A stretch of 18,970 nucleotides of DNA from Desulfuromusa sp. (GTDB lineage: Bacteria > Desulfobacterota > Desulfuromonadia > Desulfuromonadales > Geopsychrobacteraceae), in assembly GCA_021157505.1 (NCBI GenBank), contig JAGGWI010000215.1, forward strand, positions 1-18,970, given 5' to 3'. Each line of letters opens with the position of its first letter. Position 1 is the first letter of the stretch. Shown one piece after another: positions 13,593 through 18,970 of this stretch. The notes below the pieces were generated by a model. The model searched no databases. It was not told where the DNA came from and saw only the letters and a list, made by a program, of their open reading frames with translations. Made by a program: the position numbers and the translations under genes.

Positions 13593-14657
13593 TTATTGCA
13601 GGACTCCCTGTGGCAGTTGCATGGTAATACAGTGGAGAGAACCATGTTGTTTGAGTAATGGACGACAATCAATACCAATAATTTCACGTTCCGGGAATGT
13701 TCTACCCAGTATTTTTATCGCCCGGGCATCGGCTGGATCGTTATAGGTTGGAACCATGATTGCGTTGTTGATAATCAGAAAGTTTGCGTAAGAGGCCGGT
13801 AGCCGATCAGCTCCGTCATAACAGGCCTTAGGCATGGGAAGGGGGATGAGTCGAAAGGGTTGTCCGTTTTCTGTTTTGAATCGTTTGAGTTGCCCTTCCA
13901 TTTTTTTTAGCGCAGAGTGGTGTTCATCTTGATCATCATCGCACTGGATATAGAGAATTGTATTGTTCGGACCCAACCGGGCCAGAGTATCAATGTGTGA
14001 ATCGGTATCATCTCCGGCCAGCCAGCCATGATCAAGCCAGAGGAAATGACTACATCCAAGTAGCTCCGAAAGTCTCTGTTCAAGACCCTTTTTGTCTAAA
14101 TGTGGATTGCGGTTGGGATTGAGCAGGCATGCCGTTGTTGTCAATAATGTTTCAGAACCGTTACTTTCCAGGCTACCCCCTTCCAGAACCAAATCGCTGG
14201 CAAACCTCTGTACCTTTTTAAAAATTCCGGTGTCGCAGAGGTGTCGGGTTGCCTGATTGTCTTTATCGGCCGGAAATTTAAAACCCCAGCCATTAAAGTT
14301 ACAATCGAGCAGTTGCGGTTGATTGTTAGCGTAAACCGTCAATGGCCCGAAATCACGGATCCAGGTGTCGTTGGTATCAATTTGGTGGAGGATAACTCGG
14401 GAAAAATCCAAATCTCTCTTTTGCAGGGCCTCACGAACCGGGTTGAGTTCCGGGGCAATAATGATAACCGTTTCAAAGCGGTTAATCTGGCAAATCAGCT
14501 CAACATAGACCCCCATAACTTGATTAAGAATCGGTAGCCAATCTGTCTTTTCATGCGGCCAGGCTAACAAAATTGCATCTTGCGGCTCCCATTCTGCAGG
14601 GAACCGCCGTGAGGTTATACACTGCTGACCCGGGTTCGATCTGTTGGTAAAGATCAT
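13593..14657 (-). CDS. aguA: Agmatine deiminase family protein (peptidyl-arginine deiminase fold)
   Basis: Agmatine deiminase converts agmatine to N-carbamoylputrescine and ammonia on the way to putrescine. The 354-residue protein has the family core: RRFPAEWEPQDAILLAWPHE at about 17-36, TWIRDFGPL (98-106), EGGS with Glu159, TTACLLNPNRNPH (about 174-186), DDTDSHIDTLARLG with His221, and the C-terminal catalytic Cys343 in HGSLHCITMQLP. The glycine-rich motif before the cysteine reads QHGS rather than the GGGN of classical AguA, so this may be a divergent subgroup and substrate is not certain. The amidohydrolase partner AguB is not in the window. It starts 9 bases after the cyclophilin stop, without a clear Shine-Dalgarno, and probably shares its transcript. 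Confidence 0.85.
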   Translation of the reverse strand: MIFTNRSNPGQQCITSRRFPAEWEPQDAILLAWPHEKTDWLPILNQVMGVYVELICQINRFETVIIIAPELNPVREALQKRDLDFSRVILHQIDTNDTWIRDFGPLTVYANNQPQLLDCNFNGWGFKFPADKDNQATRHLCDTGIFKKVQRFASDLVLEGGSLESNGSETLLTTTACLLNPNRNPHLDKKGLEQRLSELLGCSHFLWLDHGWLAGDDTDSHIDTLARLGPNNTILYIQCDDDQDEHHSALKKMEGQLKRFKTENGQPFRLIPLPMPKACYDGADRLPASYANFLIINNAIMVPTYNDPADARAIKILGRTFPEREIIGIDCRPLLKQHGSLHCITMQLPQGVLQ

Positions 14658-14666
14658 GGGCTGCTA

Positions 14667-15191
14667 TCAATCGGTAGCGGCTGACTCTTCGATGGTCATA
14701 TTTTCGATAACGACAGCTTCCTTCGGGACATCCTGATGTTGACCGTTATTCCCGGTATTGACTTTAGCTATTTCATCTACAATTTCCATCCCTTCGATGA
14801 CCTGTCCAAAAACTGCATAGCCGTAGCCATTGGGGTTTTTCCCTTGATGATTGAGGAAATCATTATCTGCCAGATTAACGAAAAATTGACTGCTGGCACT
14901 GTCAACCACCTGGGTACGAGCCATGGCAAGTGAACCACGTACATTTTTAAGCCCGTTATCGGCCTCATTTTTAATCTCGGGCTGGGTCTTTTTCTGTGCC
15001 ATTGCAGCAGTAAAACCACCACCTTGAATCATAAAGTTAGGAATGACCCGATGGAAAATAGTCTGTTGATAAAACCCGTCACGGGCATAATTAAGAAAGT
15101 TTTCAGTGCTGATGGGGGCTTTATCAGCGTTAAGTTCAATGACAATCAGTCCTTTGTTGGTCTCCATTTTTACAATTGGTTGTGTTCCCAT
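14667..15191 (-). CDS. Cyclophilin-type peptidyl-prolyl cis-trans isomerase
   Basis: Catalyses cis-trans isomerisation of proline peptide bonds and helps protein folding. The 174-residue protein has no signal peptide, so it is likely cytoplasmic, as E. coli PpiB. Catalytic Arg48 lies in IFHRVIPNFMIQGGGF. SLAMARTQVVDSASSQFFVNLADNDFLN gives the central active-site strands, and YAVFGQVIEGMEIVDEIAKV is also typical. GAGGAG lies 8-9 bases before the ATG, a strong start. The C-terminus extends a few residues past the usual core (MTIEESAATD). It precedes the agmatine deiminase gene by 9 bases; no functional link between the two is known to me. Confidence 0.95.
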   Translation of the reverse strand: MGTQPIVKMETNKGLIVIELNADKAPISTENFLNYARDGFYQQTIFHRVIPNFMIQGGGFTAAMAQKKTQPEIKNEADNGLKNVRGSLAMARTQVVDSASSQFFVNLADNDFLNHQGKNPNGYGYAVFGQVIEGMEIVDEIAKVNTGNNGQHQDVPKEAVVIENMTIEESAATD

Positions 15192-15330
15192 GCTAATCTC
15201 CTCTTGAATAATAATTGCTGTCAGTGGTTGATTTGATCTTGATTGTCATAAATGTCTGATTGCAGTTGATACCATATGTTGCACCAGTAAGTTGAATCTA
15301 CGTGGAATCTTATAGTCAAAGTGATTTAGC

Positions 15331-15370
15331 AGGCCTCGAAAACGGTTTTTCAACACCCTGTTAGAACCTG
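15331..15370. repeat. Candidate dispersed intergenic element edge
   Basis: The stretch AGGCCTCGAAAACGGTTTTT, continuing into CAACACCCTGTTAGAACC, sits at the 3' end of the SH3-domain gene and overlaps its stop codon. It contains the small dyad GAAAAC/GTTTTTC. The style (GTTGAAAAAC with a nearby GGGTG on the minus strand) recalls short dispersed repeats I associate with Geobacter/Desulfuromonas genomes, but only one copy is visible here, so repeat status is not shown. Confidence 0.2.
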
Positions 15371-16032
15371 CGCTGTTTTCTGCGGGAGATCTTGCCAATT
15401 AGCCAGCCGCCAAAGAAAACTCCAGCGCCGGCAAGAAACCATTGAATCATGTTGGAACGATGAAAATTCTGATTTTCTTCGCGCAGAACCAACAACTCGC
15501 TACTCAATGTATTATTTTCTTCTGCTAGTTGTTTGTTCTCTGCATCCAGGTTGAGAACATTTTCCGAATGACTCATCAAGGTGTTGTACTCGCCCTCTTT
15601 TTCCTCTAAGGCTTGACGGGCCTGGTTTAACTGTGCAGAAAGTTCAGTCATTCTATTTTCGCTATCGCTCAATTCATTCTGACAGGTTTGGAAACTCTGC
15701 TGTTGCGTCTCAAGCAGTTGTTGTGAAGTCGCGATTTCTTTTTTTAGCTGTCTGATTTGAATTTTTTTGGGCAGAGATTTACTGACGTAATGACGGCGGA
15801 TATAGCCTTCTGTCCCCTTTTTAGTAAGCACCTTGACATAGTCTTTGTCCTCTTCCAGAACCGTGACCGGGGTTGAGGTTGGTAGTGATTCCAGAATCTT
15901 ATATTGATTTCCTTTGCCACTTCGGACTGTTACGATCAGCTGATCAGAAATATAACGGGTTTCAGCGCTAACCGTAGCGGCGACAAACAGGAGTAAAACA
16001 CTGTAGAGGATAAAATGTAGGAAGATTTTCAT
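15361..16032 (-). CDS. SH3-domain, coiled-coil, tail-anchored envelope protein (YgiM-like)
   Basis: The 223-residue protein has a signal peptide (1-23, ending VSA before ETRYIS) and a bacterial SH3 domain at about 24-85 (VRSGKGNQYKILESL, then VKVLTKKGTEGYIRRHYVS). A long Gln/Glu-rich coiled coil follows (about 88-190), with a C-terminal membrane helix at about 198-212 (WFLAGAGVFFGGWLIG) and a basic tail (KISRRKQRRF). This order matches the TIGR04211/YgiM family of SH3 proteins. Location is inferred as periplasm-facing and anchored in the inner membrane. Molecular function is not established; bacterial SH3 domains often bind cell-wall peptides. An AGAGGG Shine-Dalgarno lies 8 bases before the ATG, and a plausible promoter is at 16096-16124. 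It is divergent from clpS. Confidence 0.85.
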   Translation of the reverse strand: MKIFLHFILYSVLLLFVAATVSAETRYISDQLIVTVRSGKGNQYKILESLPTSTPVTVLEEDKDYVKVLTKKGTEGYIRRHYVSKSLPKKIQIRQLKKEIATSQQLLETQQQSFQTCQNELSDSENRMTELSAQLNQARQALEEKEGEYNTLMSHSENVLNLDAENKQLAEENNTLSSELLVLREENQNFHRSNMIQWFLAGAGVFFGGWLIGKISRRKQRRF

Positions 16033-16095
16033 ATCAATCCCTCTTGGAATTCTGTCATCTAGGAGGCGGTCGGACTATCCATGAACTGACCGTGA

Positions 16096-16124
16096 ATATT
16101 ACAGATATAGAATGGTAAATTCAA
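16096..16124 (-). promoter_or_regulatory. Probable sigma-70 promoter for the SH3-domain protein gene
   Basis: On the minus strand TTGAAT (16124-16119, four of six to -35) and TAATAT (16101-16096, four of six to -10) are exactly 17 bases apart. Transcription would begin near 16089, 57 bases before the ATG. The position is right, and the region is A/T-rich compared with its flanks. Confidence 0.45.
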
Positions 16125-16205
16125 GGGTTAATCAGCCTGCCTTGCTATTGCTTCCGGTGAGGTCTGTCTGGCGGTCAATGGAGAATGAATCTGAGGTGGA
16201 AAAAC

Positions 16206-16234
16206 TTGGGAACCGAGGCAAGTAAACATAAAAT
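16206..16234 (+). promoter_or_regulatory. Probable sigma-70 promoter for clpS-clpA
   Basis: TTGGGA (16206-16211, four of six) and TAAAAT (16229-16234, five of six) are 17 bases apart, giving a start near 16241 and a leader of about 110 bases before clpS. A second candidate is the extended -10 TGTTAGTAT at 16301-16309, which lacks a good -35. I see no CIRCE element or sigma-32-type promoter. Confidence 0.45.
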
Positions 16235-16351
16235 CAGAGTGCTTGTGCCGATTTCTGAATCTCTGATGCCCCCGGTGGGCTGTTCGTTGCCCTCGGTTTA
16301 TGTTAGTATGACTTGAATTAATCCAGTAGTAGAACAGGAAAGTTTAGACAG

Positions 16352-16672
16352 ATGGAAAATTCAGAAACCAATAGCGGCAATAAAACCAAAGTGTGTGACA
16401 AAACCAGAGAGCAGATCACAACACCAGCACTCTTCAAGGTTTTGATGCACAATGATGATTACACGACGATGGAGTTTGTGGTTGCAGTTTTGCGGGAAAT
16501 CTTTCATAAACCAGAAACGGAAGCGGAACAAATTATGCTGACAATCCATTTTCAAGGGATTGGTTATTGTGGAACTTTTCCCCATGCAATAGCCGAAACT
16601 AAGACCGATCTGGCGCGTTTGATGGCTCGAAAAGCAGGTTTTCCACTGCGATGCACATTTGAGGAGGCTTGA
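16352..16672 (+). CDS. clpS: ATP-dependent Clp protease adaptor ClpS
   Basis: Binds proteins with N-degrons (Leu, Phe, Tyr, Trp at the N-terminus) and hands them to ClpA for degradation by ClpAP. The 106-residue protein has a flexible polar N-terminal tail (1-22) and the folded core from PALFKVLMHNDDYTTMEFVV. The degron-pocket residues fall at the same numbers as in E. coli ClpS: Asn34, Asp35, Asp36, the gate Met40 and His66 (IHFQGIGYCG). The C-terminal helix ETKTDLARLMARKAGFPL is typical. It is followed directly by clpA, as in most proteobacteria. A weak purine-rich GGAAAG lies upstream of the ATG. Confidence 0.96.
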   Translation: MENSETNSGNKTKVCDKTREQITTPALFKVLMHNDDYTTMEFVVAVLREIFHKPETEAEQIMLTIHFQGIGYCGTFPHAIAETKTDLARLMARKAGFPLRCTFEEA

Positions 16673-16687
16673 GGAACGGTGGCTGAA

Positions 16688-18943
16688 ATGTTTGAACAGG
16701 ATGTGCAGGTTGCATTTACCCTGGCGGTTCGTGAGGCGCAACGACGGCGGCATGAATACCTGACAACTGAGCATGTGCTCTATGCATTACTTTTTGAAGG
16801 TGTTGGCCAACAGATTATTACTTCCTGTGGCGGCGATATCGATAATTTAAAGTTGGAACTGGAAAACTTTTTCGATGTAAGCCTTGAACATCTCCCAGAA
16901 AACAGTGAAGTTGCCGAAGGTGAAGCTGTTCCCCGGCAGACTTTAGCGCTGCAGCGGATGCTGCAGCGAACCGTGTTGCATATGCAGGCCTCACAGCAAG
17001 CGGCGGTAGGAATTGGCGATTTACTTGCAGCTATTCTTGAAGAAGAGAACTCGCATGCCTGTTTTTTTCTTCAACAGCAGGGGATTGAGCGGGTTGATCT
17101 GCTCGATCGAATTTCTCATGGATCCGTCGCCAGTGATACCAGTGAAAAGCCAAATCAGCAACCGGCTGATCCGGTTCCCGGAGAACGCACCAAGCCAAAA
17201 CGTCAACCACCTGACCCCCTGAAATTATTTACGATTGATCTGATTGCCCGGGCTAAAAACGGCAAGATTGATCCTCTGATTGGCCGGGGTTCTGAATTGG
17301 AAAGAACCATCTTGATTCTTTGCCGGCGGCGGAAAAATAATCCCCTTTTTGTTGGCGAGCCCGGAGTTGGTAAAACCGCTATGGCCGAAGGTCTGGCATT
17401 GAGGGTTGCAGAAGGGGATGTCCCTGATTTACTTAAGAATGCTGAAATTTTCACCCTTGATATGGGGGCATTACTGGCGGGGACAAAGTTTCGCGGGGAT
17501 TTTGAAGAGCGCCTCAAAGCGGTTGTCACCGCTTTACAGAAACGTGATCAGGCGATTCTTTTTATCGATGAAATTCATACCATTGTTGGTGCTGGAGCGA
17601 CCAGCGGTGGTTCACTGGATGCATCCAATATCCTCAAACCGGCACTCGGTTCCGGCGAGTTGCGCTGTATCGGTTCGACCACCTACGAAGAATATCGCAA
17701 CTTGTTTGACAAGGATCGTGCTCTTTCTCGCCGTTTCCAAAAAATTGATCTGCATGAACCGAGCAGTGACGAAACTCTCGAAATTCTCAAGGGGCTGGCT
17801 ACTCACTATGAGCAGCATCATCAGGTTAATTACACGGAAGTTGCTCTGGAGACAGCGGTGCAACTGGCGGTGAAACATTTGCCCCAACGCCACCTTCCCG
17901 ACAAGGCGATCGATGTTATCGATGAGGCCGGGGCGCAGCATCGTTTGGATGGACATCCCAAACGCTCGATCAATATTAATGACATTGAACGGGTCGTGGC
18001 ACGGATGGCGCGGGTCCCGATGCGAACAATCAGCGGTAGTGATCGCCACCGGTTACGCTATCTTGAGCGGGATCTAAAACGGGTGGTTTTTGGCCAGAAC
18101 CCTGCTCTTGAAAGTCTGGTCAAGTCGATTCATCGTTCCCGTGCAGGACTTGGTCACCCCGATAAGCCGGTCGGGTCACTCCTTTTTACCGGACCGACCG
18201 GGGTTGGAAAAACCGAGGTTGCCAAACAGCTGGCGTTGCAACTGGGGGTAAAGTTTTTACGTTTTGACATGAGTGAATACATGGAAAAACATTCCGTTGC
18301 CCGGTTGATCGGTGCCCCACCGGGCTATGTCGGTTTTGATCAGGGGGGATTATTAACCGAAGAAGTGGGTAAAAACCCCTGGTCGGTTTTACTTCTTGAC
18401 GAGATTGAGAAGGCTCATCCTGACCTGTTCAATATTTTGTTGCAAGTGATGGATCATGGAACCTTGACCGACAATAATGGTAAAGAGGTCGATTTTCGCA
18501 ATGTCATTTTGATTATGACCAGTAATGTTGGTGGCCGGGACATGAATATTGTTCCGATTGGTTTTGGCACCCGTACTGCAGCAGCACCTAAAAATATTAT
18601 CGAAAAAGTTTTTTCTCCCGAATTTCGTAATCGCCTGGATGCTGTTATTAACTTTTCGTCCCTTGATGAAAAGATCATGTTGCAAGTTGTCGATAAATTT
18701 TTACAAGAGCTGTCGGGTCAGTTAGCGGAGCAGGATGTCCTTATCAAGGTTTCTGCAGCAGTCCGGCGGGAACTTGGCAAGCGGGGCTATGATCTATTAT
18801 TTGGAGCACGGCCGCTCGCCCGTTTAATTCAAACCGAGCTGAGTGATCCGTTGGCTGAAAAAATTCTTTTTGGTGAATTACGTAAAGGTGGAACGGTCCG
18901 GGTTGGCTATCAGTCCGGTAAATTCTCTTTTCGATTTAATTGA
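16688..18943 (+). CDS. clpA: ATP-dependent Clp protease ATP-binding subunit ClpA
   Basis: AAA+ unfoldase that feeds substrates into ClpP. From ATG 16688 it has 751 residues, the family size. The N-domain (about 1-145) carries Clp repeats that bind ClpS (QVAFTLAVREAQRRRHEYLT, EHVLYALLF). ATPase domain 1 has Walker A GEPGVGKT at 223-230 and Walker B ILFIDEIHTIVGAG. Domain 2 has GPTGVGKT at 502-509 and LLLDEIEKAHPD. The ClpP-docking tripeptide Ile-Gly-Phe is at 624-626 (NIVPIGFG); E. coli ClpA has IGL there. No ClpB-type coiled-coil middle domain is present. The start could also be GTG 16679, but GAGGAA at 16671-16676 lies too close to that codon and suits ATG 16688. clpP is not in the window. 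Confidence 0.96.
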   Translation: MFEQDVQVAFTLAVREAQRRRHEYLTTEHVLYALLFEGVGQQIITSCGGDIDNLKLELENFFDVSLEHLPENSEVAEGEAVPRQTLALQRMLQRTVLHMQASQQAAVGIGDLLAAILEEENSHACFFLQQQGIERVDLLDRISHGSVASDTSEKPNQQPADPVPGERTKPKRQPPDPLKLFTIDLIARAKNGKIDPLIGRGSELERTILILCRRRKNNPLFVGEPGVGKTAMAEGLALRVAEGDVPDLLKNAEIFTLDMGALLAGTKFRGDFEERLKAVVTALQKRDQAILFIDEIHTIVGAGATSGGSLDASNILKPALGSGELRCIGSTTYEEYRNLFDKDRALSRRFQKIDLHEPSSDETLEILKGLATHYEQHHQVNYTEVALETAVQLAVKHLPQRHLPDKAIDVIDEAGAQHRLDGHPKRSININDIERVVARMARVPMRTISGSDRHRLRYLERDLKRVVFGQNPALESLVKSIHRSRAGLGHPDKPVGSLLFTGPTGVGKTEVAKQLALQLGVKFLRFDMSEYMEKHSVARLIGAPPGYVGFDQGGLLTEEVGKNPWSVLLLDEIEKAHPDLFNILLQVMDHGTLTDNNGKEVDFRNVILIMTSNVGGRDMNIVPIGFGTRTAAAPKNIIEKVFSPEFRNRLDAVINFSSLDEKIMLQVVDKFLQELSGQLAEQDVLIKVSAAVRRELGKRGYDLLFGARPLARLIQTELSDPLAEKILFGELRKGGTVRVGYQSGKFSFRFN

Positions 18944-18970
18944 TGATGCACTCGCAAATAAGAATGAGAT

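Larger units (their letters stand above)
16033..16351. other. Divergent intergenic region between the SH3-protein gene and clpS
   Basis: These 319 bases carry no open frame I would call a gene. They hold a sigma-70-like promoter toward the SH3-protein gene (16096-16124, minus), one toward clpS (16206-16234, plus), and a second weaker extended -10 candidate TGTTAGTAT (16301-16309, plus). A small dyad CGGTC/GACCG (16067-16071 and 16088-16092) lies near the predicted minus-strand start. The clpS leader would be about 110 bases. Confidence 0.6.

Noticed and set aside
14241..14537. 98-codon plus-strand open frame within the agmatine deiminase gene
   Set aside because: Antisense shadow of a clear enzyme gene; no independent start signal or family motif.
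16268..16293. Small GC-rich dyads (GCCC/GGGC) in the clpS leader
   Set aside because: Four-base stems with no T-run are too weak to support a regulatory or terminator call.
17612..18049. 145-codon open frame on the minus strand within clpA
   Set aside because: Antisense to the conserved first ATPase domain, with no recognisable protein features.

Overview
The window reads as chromosomal DNA of a Gram-negative, Desulfuromonadales-like bacterium (former Deltaproteobacteria). This rests on the KDO/LptABC lipopolysaccharide-export block joined to rpoN, hpf and ptsN, on a bifunctional-type HPr kinase next to rapZ and a mannose-family PTS, and on clpS-clpA. Assignment below the order is inference; no rRNA or other marker is present. 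Nearly all the DNA is coding, genes are tightly packed, and I see no insertion sequence, phage gene, CRISPR array, tRNA or rRNA.

Bases 1-3174 hold an envelope operon: kdsD (5' end cut by the window edge), kdsC, lptC, lptA and lptB. Its first four junctions overlap or abut (TAATG, TGATG, abutting, 4-base overlap). It makes the KDO precursor, removes the phosphate from KDO-8-phosphate, and moves LPS out of the inner membrane. Bases 3263-5952 hold rpoN (sigma-54), hpf (long-form ribosome hibernation factor) and ptsN (EIIA-Ntr), with stem-loops in the gaps. Bases 6001-12266 hold a phosphotransferase module in one direction: hprK, rapZ, mannose-family EIIA, EIIB, EIIC and EIID, HPr and Enzyme I. 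All phosphorylation residues I could check are present: EI His197, HPr His15 and Ser46, EIIA His9, EIIB His14, PtsN His67. The set therefore looks like a complete sugar-uptake PTS plus Ser-46 regulation by HprK. metK follows at 12314-13483 and ends at a strong bidirectional terminator.

From 13593 to 16032 the genes run on the minus strand: an SH3-domain, coiled-coil, tail-anchored envelope protein (YgiM-like), a cytoplasmic cyclophilin and an agmatine deiminase family enzyme. A 319-base divergent intergenic region with a plausible sigma-70 promoter in each direction separates these from clpS and clpA (16352-18943, plus strand), the N-degron adaptor and its AAA+ unfoldase.

No gene here is of an unknown family. 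The most interesting points are the joining of a full mannose-type PTS, an HPr kinase and RapZ to the LPS-export/rpoN block in a Gram-negative, and paired inverted repeats in the rpoN leader that also resemble a sigma-54 promoter.
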